From: Scleroderma bovista
Taxonomy: Eukaryota > Basidiomycota > Agaricomycetes > Boletales > Sclerodermataceae
DNA length: 56,017 nucleotides
Reading direction: 5' to 3'
Assembly: GCA_037178675.1 (NCBI GenBank)
Contig: JAYMGJ010000446.1
Location: forward strand, 1-56,017
Part shown: piece by piece, positions 45,478 to 56,017 of the stretch
Layout: each line of letters opens with the position of its first letter
Numbering within the stretch: the stretch's first letter is position 1
Position numbers and translations under genes: made by a program
Notes under the pieces: model-generated
The model's database searches: none
The model's input: only the letters and a program-made list of their open reading frames with translations
What the model was told of the DNA's origin: nothing

Positions 45478-48400
45478 CTAGGGGTACATAATGTTAGATG
45501 GAAACACGACACCATCAGAGCGAACCATGACCATCGGCCGTCGCTTCACGACCGGGTTTTCAGGTGGCATACACCCAAGGACCTCGGTGCACCTCACGTC
45601 TACAAATGACGAGGGCTCCGCGCCGAAAAAGAGGTGGATGGGGTCCGCCTTGTTAAAGTTTTCGCCATACACCGTCAGCATCTTGGACAGGTGCGGGTTG
45701 GGCTTGGAGAGGACACCCCGGGACTGCGAACAATTTGTTTTTGGTGCTTCTGCAGCACGGTCTGGCGGGAGGTATTTTACGACAGCGGGGAACGGCGTCA
45801 CAGGTTTGGAAGGGATGGGGAACGACCCCGTTTGAGCATTCTGGTTGTCGAACAGAACTGGCGGTACATAAAAGTTGTAGCGCACTTGGTCTATACAAAC
45901 GCCAGGTCAGACCCAACAAATATGTGAAAACCGATCTCACCTGTGCCAACGATTGTCCACACACTCGTCTCGCCGATGTCAACTTGCCACAACGCGCCTG
46001 ACGAAGCCCCGGTCTCGCTCGAGGATCCTCGCCGGCCCGAGGGCGTAGAGCCCGCTGACGTGGGTCGCCGTCTGCCCTTGGAGACAGGGTTCTTCGATAT
46101 CCCCCCAGCACTCGATGTGGACCGTTTCCCCTTCTTCACCTTCCCCCCGTCGTTCGAAAAATCGTTCGACGACGACGGAGAAGCAGGCTCGCTCATAGCA
46201 CCACCGTTGCCTTGCCCAAAGTAGTCCCCGCTGCCCGGTATGGACACAGGGGTCGACACCACCGGTGAGCTGGGGAGCATCGGGGACGTGGATCCACCCG
46301 GCGGAGACACATTCCAGTGCCGTCCTTCGACGGGTCGATATGTGTTCACCTTCTCGCCCATACATGACAAGAAGGCGCCGGTCACACCAGGCGTTCCAGG
46401 TTCTGGTCCCCCTTTGGAGGAGTCGTATACTTCGAACGCAACCTTGTGCAACTGTGAAACAGGGTCGCCGCATACTTCGCCAGGGGTACAGTAGTGGTCT
46501 GCCACGCCCTTGGCGCCCTCCTGCAGACCACCACCTACTACCGTGGTCTGGTGATCCACTTTGCGGATGATCAGGACGGGTGAAACAACACCAGACACGA
46601 GGCATTGTAATACAACAGTCTGGTTGTAATATATGGGAATCTGGGAGCCATTGTTGGTGAAGGGTATCGCATTGGGTGGAGGGGACGGGTAGTCCGCCTG
46701 TGGTGGTGGAGGGGGCGGGACATCGATCCCTCCTGCAGGCCTGGTCACGTCTACAATGTACATGATGAATGGATCCCAGCTCGCTGTGCGAGCGATGAAC
46801 GAGGGCGTGGTCGACCGTGAACGGACATCGATTCCAAGAAGTGGGGCACCGTCAGAACCCTTGAACGACGACCCAGAACCAGATACACAGAGATACTTGG
46901 TTGATACGGTCTGCGAACGCAACCTGTGGAAAAGGGAGACCGTCGACCCATGGTTGATGCACACTAAGTGTGATAGCGTCAACAGATGCTGAAAATGGCA
47001 ATACATAAATAAAATAACGTACGCTCCAAGTTTTTTGCACTTTGTCTCTTTTTGCTTGGTTTGGAGATGACCTTTATGGGTCGCGAGGGAAACGTGCCGA
47101 TGATGCGTTCGGGTTCATCATCAGATGTGGGGGCAGTGATTTTGACGAGGGCCTCGACCTTCTTCTTTTTTTCGTCCACGTCTGAAATGAAGAGTTGCTT
47201 GCCAACACACCGACCAATGTAGGTTGTCCCTGTAGGTGCATCGTTGACGTCAAAAATCTTTCCCGAGGCAGTGGTCCATTCGATGGTGCCCTCCTGCGGC
47301 ATGGGCTCCCCGGAGATTGAAATGGTAACACGTGGGGGACAGAGCTTCGGCTCTTCGTTGCGGCGGACGACATCTGTCCACCAGGAATTGCCGATCATGA
47401 TCGCGGTGGGCGGGGGACACAAGAAGCGTTTTTCAGTGCCGTAAGACTTTTGGGCGACCTTGCTTGACATGACGATGACGGTTCGTTCGCCGAATGCGAG
47501 ACGGTTTGGGGTGCGCACGTATTGGTCTAGGTAGGGACTAGTTCGGTCCGCCGCATCAACGTTGAGGCTCAACCAGAGGGCGGAGGTATAATCCGACTTA
47601 AATGAAGAATGTGCTTACCGAATGAAGGTTTGGAGGTCATTTGAAGAGCCCATGGAAGGCCCAGCTCTCATTCCGGGGAAGCAGCCACTGATATTTGGGA
47701 TCAGAGATATATCCGAATGGGGATTCGGGCCCAAATACTGGGGGATTTCGTCGTAATTTGGTAGACCAGGGTCGGGTCGAAAAGAATGGGTAGCCTGTGG
47801 TGCCACGGCTGGGCGGAACATGTCGGGATTGTGGGCAACATGTTGGGAGGGAGGGAGGGACGGGTGCGGGAAACGGGAGTCGGGGTGGAAGCGTGACACG
47901 CGGTCCTGGAAAGACTGCATGGGGGAAAAGTTGGTGTTGCTGTTCATAGCGTAATCGTCAAAGTCGGACTGGTAGGCTGGGCCGCCGACGTTGGGTATCC
48001 TGTGGTCTGGCTGAAGATCGGGGTAGTGGGCATTGGAGAACTCCTTCTGGTGGGTATTGATGGGGAATGCTGGTACCTGTTGAATGACGGTCATGGGGTC
48101 AGCGGGGGTGAGGGGGGATACTTTTCCAGAGCTGCCGCTGTACGAGGAGGGGACGCTAGACATGATATCATATGAGGGGTTGTTCGGGTGGGGGAACTGG
48201 GGGAGGGAGTGGGGGTATACGGGGTCGGCGGGGATGGTGTATGGGGGAGCGAGGGAGGAGGAGGAGGAGGAGTTGGTGCGGTATCGGGAGGAGGCAAAGG
48301 GGGTGCCATTGGGGGGGAAGATGTCGTATGAGGGGTGGTCGGGAGGGTCCATTGTGTCGGTGTGAGGAGGGATCGACTGGGAGATGTGGTGATGGGAAGC

Positions 48401-48505
48401 GGAAGGAGAATCGACTGATTGGAGCGGGGTGAAGGTGTGATCGAGATCGGCGTGGTACAAGACTGGGTGCGACGACTGTTGTGGGACGGGGGGGACGAAA
48501 TCCAT
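45478..48505 (-). CDS. CSL (CBF1/RBP-Jkappa/Suppressor of Hairless/LAG-1) family transcription factor
   Basis: Four exons (48505-47619, 47567-47023, 46963-45941, 45890-45478) give about 955 aa. The first 295 residues are Ser/Pro/His-rich and disordered. The Rel-like DNA-binding part begins near 300 and contains VAQKSYGTEKRFLCPPP (about 333-349), the CSL signature, then PRVTISISGEP, YIGRCVGKQLFISD and ISKPSKKRQSAKN. The beta-trefoil part has HGSTVSLFHRLRSQTVSTKYL and WDPFIMYIVD. A long Ser/Gly-rich loop interrupts the trefoil before LWQVDIGETSVWTIVGT, and the C-terminal Ig-like part is MLTVYGENF...VDVRCTEVLGC. Fungi lack Notch; S. pombe Cbf11 and Cbf12 are the known relatives. Length and insertions are typical of fungal CSL proteins. 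Splice joins NLE-LCINHGS and GT-DQVRYNFY support the exons. Confidence 0.92.
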
Positions 48506-49301
48506 GGAGAGGGGAGGCGCCGCCTAGTAATGGTGCTAATGGACGACGGTGGCCCTCAGCAGAAAACTAAACTCTGATCGGCCGTCGTCGGTAGTTGCCG
48601 CTGTCAGATCCAAAATGGGAAGCGTTGATGGAACGGGTCCGTCCTGAGGAGAGGAGGCGTCTTATGTAGGGCGACTCGATCTGCGCTTGCCCCCGGGACT
48701 TTCCGCGGGGGGAGGGTCGTCGTACCTTTTTGACAGGCGACACGCATCGCCACTCGCCCCTCGCCGGGCTCCGTCCAATAGACATGTAACCCCCCCCTGA
48801 CGGGGGTCTCCGATTAGATACCCTGCAGGAAATCTAATCACTCAAGTCTCCTTCAGGAAGGTGCTCCTCGCAAAGGCGGCTCTACCTCGGACCGCGAGGG
48901 ACACAGACCACGCACCAATCGGTCGTCGGAAACCGACGGCATCGAGACAAAGATCTCCTACCGATCAGACCTCCATTCTTTGGAATTGCACGACCACACG
49001 CGCGAACGGTGCGTTGGTCACGACACCGAGGCTCTTTCAGCCTGCGAGTGTGGCGTGGTGGTCGTCTACCGAAAGCGGTAGTCGTGGCAAGCGGTTGTTA
49101 CCTGCTCGGCTTCAGACCATCACCATCCAATCTCAGCTGGGCCGCCCTGGTCCTCCTCGTCGCCTGCTGTGTTCACCACAGCATCCTTGTGAATACTTGA
49201 CTTGCCGGTTTGCACTCCGCCTTCGGCAGTCACTCCTAGCGCCTTGGACGGGGAGCCTTGTCTTAAACTGAACATCGCGTTCGAGCTGGATTCAGAACAC
49301 A
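48506..49301. other. Intergenic region between divergent CSL and hypothetical genes
   Basis: It probably contains both promoters. A 72-codon minus-strand frame (48567-48785), rich in Arg/Ser/Pro, lies just upstream of the CSL start and could be an upstream ORF or a missed 5' exon; there is no family evidence. Confidence 0.4.
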
Positions 49302-50904
49302 ATGTCACGATCAGCGTACCGGCTGGAAACACCTCGGCCACGTCCCCCACCGCCACCACTCCGCTTGCCCAGGTCAACCTCGGTGTCCAGCACCACCCAA
49401 ACACTCCTTTATGACCTTCCTTCCGCCACGTCCGCCATGTCGCCACCCACGAGTCCCAGATTCACGTCCCCCACATCCCCCACTTTTGCCTCCGGTAGAT
49501 CCAGAGGCCGCAGGAGCGCTCGCCCTGGCCCCACTCCCCCACCCTCCGCCCGAAATCGCTCCGCAACACCACTCGATGTATCCCAAAACGATCTCGAAAA
49601 GTTTGCAGAACACTGCCGCGCATGGTACACACATCCTATTCCCTTCCTTGTACCGCTTTCACCTCATTAAGACTTGGATTTTCTCAGGTACTTTGACCAG
49701 GACGAGGCCTCAGGACGTCAGATGACCCAAACTCTGGCCAATCTCCCGCCTTCTCAACGCGCACCATATTCACGACTGCAAGCCTCCGTTCGCTCGGCAT
49801 ATCATGCGAGCGTAAATGCACGACGACACGCCGAATTCCAGGCACATTTAACCGCGACCCTTCCAGGTGGCTCCCTAATGCCCCATGCGCGAGCCAATCC
49901 ACACAGTCCCATGGCTAAGAAGGAGCGATTCGAGCGCTTGGATCGATTCCTCAGGACTTGGTGTACCATGGGCATGCCAGGAACAAAACCCTTTTTTGAG
50001 TCCCTTTGGGCGATCATGCGGTTACAGGTACTGCCTGAGACTCTGGGGGGTGCAGGGCCATGTCGCATTCGGTGGCAATTTGATGACGCCGTGTTCAAAG
50101 AGGCAGCGTAGGTGTCCCCCCCTTTTTTTTTTTCTCCCTATTCAAGAACGTCACGTCTAATGCCTTTTTTTCGACCAGTGGCAAAGATTTCATGCTCGAT
50201 GCCATTGACGTACTCAAGGGGGTACGCTTTTCGCTTCGCCAAGTTTCAAGCACGTTTACGAGTTTTCATAGGTTCTTGCATTCGAGGACGTCCCTTCTAT
50301 TAACAATGGATGCGGGTCACAGCAACCCTCTGCCGCACATTCACGCTGTCGGTCCCAGCCTTTACTGTCTAATAGCGAGACACAGGCAACACCGATCGCC
50401 GTAACCGCACAATCGAAGCGGGCACGGGCGCCAAGTGATCCATTTCTGGATATGCCTCCGCTGTCGCATTCTGCGTCGACCCAGTCATCCGGTGCAACTG
50501 TACCCTCGGCAGGGGACAATGTCCAAGATTGTACCTCGCCTGTCCAAGCCGAAGAAGAGGAAGAAGAGCGGATGCCCCTACCACCCCTCCATTCTGAGTT
50601 TGGCATGGAAGACTCAGAGGGCCACTTGCGAGTTTGGACAGCCCCAGACCTCTCTAATCCAGAGTATCTGTCTTTACTGACGGTCTTTCCTTCATTTATC
50701 ACCCGACGAACACTGCCACGTTTTCCGGTGTCCAAGGACCCTCGCATTACCGATATTGAGGAAGGCGGAGAGGAGAGAGGAGAAGGCAAGGAGATAAGGT
50801 TTGGCACAGGCACGATGTGGGTTAGTTCCAAACGACGCAGTGAGGACTACAAAGGAGACTGGTGGACGAGGTTCGTCCTATGGTGGCGCAGATTGTTTTG
50901 CTAG
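49302..50904 (+). CDS. Conserved-looking hypothetical protein
   Basis: Four exons (49302-49624, 49688-50107, 50179-50221, 50272-50904), all GT-AG and in frame (CRA-WYFDQDEA, KEA-AGKDF, VLKG-VLAFEDVPS), give about 472 aa. Residues 1-95 are Pro/Ser/Arg-rich. Residues about 97-275 look folded and helical: DLEKFAEHCRAWY, LQASVRSAYHASVNARRHAEF, RFERLDRFLRTWCTMGMPGTKPFFESLWAIMRLQV, WQFDDAVF. The C-terminal 200 residues are Ser/Glu-rich, with a short ordered-looking end rich in Trp (DWWTRFVLWWRRLF), possibly membrane-associated. No known domain was recognised. Start chosen as the first ATG of the open exon. Confidence 0.65.
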
Positions 50905-53900
50905 GATACCCAACATACCTCCATGGATTCACGATCGTTGTTCTGGCCGTCGAACGACACTCCAAACACACGCATGGCATCCAATCCCTCTTTACATTCT
51001 GAACCATCATGTGTAACGCACTTTTGTTTATATATACTCACAACCAACCTGAACATTCATACGTCTACCATTTCGTATTTCGTAGATGCTTGTCAGGTTC
51101 CATATGATTTCATCATTTTTATCACCCGTTTAAGACCATCTTCCCGGTTCATCACTTCCAAAGAACATCCAGCAAGATTCGATCACTGACGAATAGAGGT
51201 ACTAATTCTTTCGGAGTCTTCATGAAGGCATCGGCCGCTGAAACGTTCACCCACAAAGAAGGGAAGCGCCTGCAGGTGATATCATGCGATGCATTGCCTT
51301 GGGTATGGGGTTACAGGTTTCAACAACACACTTTTCTAACTTGCATGCTCGCACTGCAGCCGTAGTACCCACCAGAACGCTCGGCGGTAACCAGGGGTTA
51401 TAACCCGTGGAACGATACCCCATGGTGCAAGCAGTGTCCAGACTCCAGAGAGCTCGCGCACGGGTTGCTTGGTCAGGAGTGTCATTTGATAGACCAATCC
51501 GCCGTGATTTGCTGCGTAATTCGGTGACATGGTATGTATGGCATCACATGCCAATTGGACGTTCTGACACACCCGTCTTCTTGATGCACGTCACCCATGT
51601 CTCTCGTGCCACAATCCAGTGCTTTGAAGCTATCCAAACTGTGTTGAAGAAACTAATACCCATTGAACCTGCAGCTGTACATATATTGCCAATTCGTGCT
51701 TCTCCCAGGGACAATTCTGTATATTTCCGCAGAGATGTACAGCATAAGCTGACGTAGGTGTCATATGCTCCAGACATTTGGGCGTCATGACCCCCCCCTC
51801 CAGAGTTGTGTATGTAGCCGATCTATCCAACAACATGGTAAGCTGGTGTGCTGATCGACTGCGTATTAAATTGATCGTATCTTATCCTGAAGAAAATGCT
51901 CCCCTTCTATTCGCGTCACGCGATTATATTGGTTGAGTGGTCGTGCAGGACGCACGCTTACTTCAATGGATCGGACGGCGATACCCGTCAGGTCTATTAC
52001 TTGGTCGTGGTTGGAGTCCCCTCCCAGCCACACAAAGTTAACTCAATTTCTGGAACAACTTATCTCTAAAAAGGGGGGACACAAATAAAGTGGGTAAACA
52101 TGCTCTGGCCAAGCCTACTTATGGGGAGACCCTCCAGCTGCCGTACTACAGGAGTTGTGACGTTCCAAACTTTTCTTCTTTCCTGTGGCGGCTGAGTTTA
52201 GAGCCCATGAACACCCAGCCTGAGCGTTGGCCATGCTGCGCATTACGCGTCCCTTTGGTGGAGTCCTGGTGCAACACTGATCAATGATGATCCCTGCAAA
52301 TGCCTGACACGAATCACTTTGGCAACAGACAAAGTTGTACATCCGTGTCTGTTCAAAATTCAAATGTATCATGTGTCCGAAATCCTCGACTCAACGAACG
52401 GGGGTGGAAGTAATCTTATCCTGGTCGGCGTACACAGGACTCACTAATCGGTCGCCCCTACCTCGTGACACTAGAAGCATAGGTATGGATTGGAAGTCAA
52501 TACTACTATATTCACCTCTATTTGATCCACGTTTTGTGAAATAGGGTATTGCCTCGTGCCCATTTGCTTCCCTGTCCAAGCTTTCGTCATTCCGCGCGTA
52601 AATCGTTCCCCACCTATCTCCACTCTTTTCATCTCGCGCTCGGAATCCGGGACGAACTGACGGTCTGCTGCTATGTAGCGGCCAGGATCTCAAAAGGGAC
52701 TTTCCGTCTTCCAGCAAGCGATGGGTTTCCGCGGAACAGAACAATCCCTTAGTTAAACCGCCCATAAATTCAGTTTCCTCGGAAACGCATCGACGCTGCA
52801 TCAACGTCCCGTTGATCACGTTAACCGGTGTCACGATACTAGAAAACTGGAAGGCACGAGGGATGGAGGGTCTTCCCCAACCTGAGGGATCCTTCGATGG
52901 GTCTAACTCGGCTAATAAAAAGATGACATAAGCGCCCCTTTTTGCTCCGTGCTGCCGTTGCACCGCCCGAAGCTGTGCTGCACCGGTCACCCCCCGAATT
53001 TAATCTGATCAAATACTAAAAAATAGACACCTTATATTGAATATATCATTGATTTTTTGTGTCATGTCACACCTCAAGGATTGTGAGCCTAGCAAGGGGC
53101 CTGGGGACAATGACGAGGCCAGCCAGCCAGCACAATTGCAGGCGACGACGACGTGGAGCACGCAGCCAGTGCCACCACCACCACCACCACCACAGACGAC
53201 AGCAACGCAGACTGGCAGCCAGGTGTTGAGACCGATTCCAATGGCAAGTTGATGCCGAACGCAGATGGCGGATGGCGGATGGCATCGCGGGTGCACGCTG
53301 CAGCCACGGACACAATCGTCCCGAACCTACGAGTAGTATATATTCAGAGTAGCCTGCAACTTGAAGCTTGAAGCCCGAATCTCCTCGTCCTAAGCTTCTT
53401 GTGTGTCTAAGCTTGCCCAGCTATATTTCTCGCGCCCTCAGTCGTATTGCTCATATCGCGCACGCTCCCGCGCTTGTCGTATCCCGCGCTCATTATCTTA
53501 ACACCAGGCAGCCAGGCCATGGCCACCACAGCACCCATTCATCTTTAGTTTACACCTTGCAATATATTTATTTGTGTAGTCTACATATTGCCAATGTTGA
53601 AGTACATAGTAGGTGTAAGAGGCTGTTGCCGACATAGGTGGAGTGGGGCCGTTGTCTGCATGATGGTGCCTGAGTCTCATTAGCACGACTGAGAGATGGC
53701 CCACTCGACATATTCGAGTACACTGGCAGTGACAGGCCAGCTGCCTCCCCATCCTCGCGCGGTCGGGCACATGGCACTTCCTCCGATCACGACACTGTGG
53801 CCCTCATTGTCGGTGCCGCACTGCGCCAACGGACGACAGGATGGTGGTGGACTGGCGCACGCCGTCGAGAGTTGAAGTCTTGCGGCAGAGTGTGACAAGA

Positions 53901-54841
53901 GAGCTGACGGGCCGGGGGTCAAAACGATTACTAATCATTTTCACCGCCGACTACACTGCCTCTGCTTACTCCGAGACCGGTGCTCTGCCGGTTTCCTCTC
54001 TGTACGGCATACAGGGAATAGCCGAGTTAGACTCATCGAAGTATAGTACCTCCCCCAACCTTCCCTAAACCAACAGGTCAAACTAAAAGTTGCCTCGCGC
54101 GTGTACTTATTCCATAAATACGAATGGATCTCCGGTCGCAACAAGGGTTTATTAAGGTTCCACTAAGCCTTACCAACGCGCGCTTTTGCATTGATTGCCG
54201 TTCGCAATTCCTCCCTGCAGGGAAGGATGTAACATGGAATTTGCCAGGTCTTCTTGCAGGGCTAGATTAACGAAACTGCTTCATGCGTATGTACGAATGA
54301 TAGACAAGACATGTGATTTCTTCATGTGTCCACGTTCATTGATGGTCCTAGTGATTCCCGAACCAATGGCTCGCTTCTTTTCAAAATGTCTTGGATAGTT
54401 AGGGATATATCCAGGCTCATCCATACCATCATATCCAATAATTTAAGATGACAGTATGTACATAGGCAAGGCAAAGCCACTTACAATGCGTTACTTCACC
54501 GATTGGCATATCTGAATGAGTGGATTGACAAAAAATAACGTTGTCCTAATCGGACTTAAGGTGGCAGCATCGTGCCAGGAATTGATTACTCTGGCCTTGA
54601 TTGCGGCAGAATGTCAAAAAAGGTGTCAGTTCATGCAAAGTATGTGATTTTTGCATTGTTAAGAACATTATGTACATACACACTAGCAAACATTACAGTA
54701 CAGTATGTGTTACAATCGATGAGGCTGAGACCTGACTCAGATTGCAGTTTCAGTAAAATAAATGGCATAGCACTAAATTTTTCTTCGGTCTGTCTTGTCC
54801 ATGGTTACTTTGCCAGCCTGCATTGTGCGGTGCAAGTCAAA
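50905..54841. other. Gene-poor stretch
   Basis: No gene with recognisable features. The longest frame is 52391-52990 on minus (199 codons); it has no visible domain and may be chance or an orphan gene. A short CAC microsatellite lies at about 53171-53192. The remainder is AT/GC-mixed DNA without long repeats that could be seen by eye. Confidence 0.4.
52391..52990 (-). CDS. Possible orphan reading frame
   Basis: A 199-codon open frame starts at MTGAAQLRAVQRQHG and is fairly rich in Arg, Ser and Gly. Its length is somewhat above chance for this composition, but there is no domain, no splice support and no neighbouring homologue. Treated as weak. Confidence 0.2.
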   Translation of the reverse strand: MTGAAQLRAVQRQHGAKRGAYVIFLLAELDPSKDPSGWGRPSIPRAFQFSSIVTPVNVINGTLMQRRCVSEETEFMGGLTKGLFCSAETHRLLEDGKSLLRSWPLHSSRPSVRPGFRARDEKSGDRWGTIYARNDESLDREANGHEAIPYFTKRGSNRGEYSSIDFQSIPMLLVSRGRGDRLVSPVYADQDKITSTPVR

Positions 54842-55821
54842 CTACAGGCTGCTGGAACAGTGGATTGGCACTTGCCGGTTAACTTGATTTCTCAACGCCG
54901 CCACCTCAGCAACTAATTCTGCTATGCGCTTCTTCTTGGCATCATTGCTAACGCTCAAGGCGTTCTTCTGCCTTTCAATTCTCATTATGTAATCCATAGC
55001 TCCCAACTGCTCCAACTGTTCCATTGTCATTTGCAGGTTTTCTATTTGTTGTTTCGCTTGAATGACAAGTGCTGCAATCTGTTCGGCAAGTGTCGGGGCT
55101 GCATCAGAGCCGGGCGAGGAGTCGGGACTGTAAAACAACTGTGGAACAGATCCAGCCATATGCAGCGACGGTTGCCCATCGGCTTTGGGCATAGCTGAAT
55201 CCTGGATAGTAAATGGATTTTCCTGGACAACGGAGGAAAGGGCGATTAAACACTGTTCCCACTCGATAGCTCAGAGGATAAAGCACCAACCTCGGTTTGG
55301 GAAGTATGGTTCGACACACTATCAAATGCCCGACCCTTGCCTTTATTTTTTGTTGGAGTGATAGGATGTGGCCTTACGCTGATGCTGGTGCTTGCTGCAG
55401 GTCCAGGGCGGTGGATGGTGTCCGGTGGAGTTAGCAAGATGGGGTTTTCAGATTCATCGGGCTCCAGTTGTCGACGACGCTTTTGGGGAGTGACTGGGGA
55501 AGCCGCAGAAGGGCTATACAGACCAAGGAAGCTATAACGTGGATGCGTTGGGGTGGTAGGTAACAGCTCTTCCTCACAGTCGACTGAAGGAGATCGAGTC
55601 TGTAATGATGGGACGGGGGGTTGAGGTGCTAATGACCGCTGGATACCTGAAGTAGGGGACCCGTCGGAGGATTGACTAGGAGGTTGATTTGGGTGCCTTT
55701 CCTGTAAGCCACGTTCGATGTCCTCCAACCTCTTGGATCGCCCTGGTGTTTCTGGTGCTGAGTTTTGACTTCTGTGTTCGGTACGTTGTTGTTGGGAAGT
55801 GTTTAAAGCCTGGTTCGCCAT
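54842..55821 (-). CDS. Coiled-coil protein of unknown function
   Basis: Two exons: 55821-55291 and 55222-54842, with a 68-bp intron (GTTGGT...GTCCAG) removed so that TSQTE joins ENPFTIQDS. The product is about 303 aa. The first 180 residues are Ser/Pro/Thr/Gln-rich with several SP/TP sites (TPGRSKR, TPQKRRR, TPTKNKGKGR), possible CDK or MAP kinase targets, and basic clusters that could be nuclear signals. The last 90 residues form a predicted coiled coil (LAEQIAALVIQAKQQIENL to AELVAEVAALRNQV). Not recognised. A different donor inside exon 1 cannot be excluded, but this one alone keeps the downstream frame. Confidence 0.6.
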
Positions 55822-56017
55822 CGTAACGATGGGGTCATCTGCCCAGACTAAGGAGAAACATGGATAGGGGCAAACAAAGCCCTATTAGAATGGCGTACAG
55901 AAAAAGTTCTTGCATCGAGTAGGGTCCGAAAATTGACGGCCACAGGCCCAGAAATCGCTGTAACGAAGGTTTGAGTGCTATGGTATACCCTAAGTTCAGC
56001 GACGTACCGATTTGGGT

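Noticed and set aside
47916..48432. Arg/Gly-rich plus-strand frames opposite the CSL N-terminus
   Set aside because: They are shadows of the Ser/Pro-rich disordered region of the CSL protein.
53067..53315. Frames with Trp/Val runs around 53170
   Set aside because: They are caused by the CAC microsatellite.

Overview
This looks like a stretch of a mushroom-forming basidiomycete (Agaricomycete) chromosome. The basis is short GT-AG introns (46-84 bp in almost every model, one of 184 bp), a CSL-family transcription factor, a Pbs2-like MAP kinase kinase, an Esa1-type acetyltransferase, and Ty3/gypsy chromoviruses and Ty1/copia elements of fungal type. No species can be named from the sequence alone.

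The window has two halves. Positions 1 to about 30,905 are a nested transposon graveyard. From the left: low-complexity and minisatellite DNA, the 3' end of a chromodomain gypsy element (GypE), and a degenerate palindromic repeat field. That field was split by a complete copia element (CopA, 4276-20667, 288-bp LTRs, target duplication CTCTG). CopA itself received a 2.34-kb solo LTR (LTR-F, duplication CCGG) in gag and a complete chromovirus on the other strand (GypD, 9180-17281, duplication GCACC) in the integrase zinc finger. To the right are a truncated gypsy element (GypC) whose long LTR is related to LTR-F, and an inverted, truncated second copia (CopB). CopB carries another LTR-F copy, which in turn carries a solo GypD-type LTR. 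LTR divergence, counted by eye, makes GypD (about 1-2 percent) younger than CopA (about 4 percent), as the nesting requires.

Two things in this half stand out. GypD carries, between its chromodomain and its 3' LTR and on the opposite strand from gag-pol, an intron-containing gene for a coiled-coil protein with a perfect Gal4-type Zn2Cys6 cysteine pattern. The LTR-F/GypC LTR family carries a 129-130 codon reading frame upstream of the TATA box; it is uninterrupted in all three copies and its changes are largely synonymous or conservative, as if the LTR encodes a selected protein. Five nonsense codons in CopA and GypD all fit CGA to TGA, pointing to CpG deamination.

Positions about 34,000 to 56,017 are single-copy genic DNA: a phosphatidylserine decarboxylase (-), a Pbs2-type MAPKK (-), an unrecognised multi-exon gene (-), an Esa1-type MYST acetyltransferase (+), a small membrane protein (-), a CSL transcription factor (-), an unrecognised Ala/Arg-rich protein (+) and a coiled-coil protein (-). 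They are housekeeping or regulatory genes and do not form an obvious cluster. Between the halves (30,906-34,008) and at 50,905-54,841 are AT-rich or gene-poor stretches with SINE-like and short repeats. Exon boundaries were placed by hand from splice consensus, frame continuity and family conservation.
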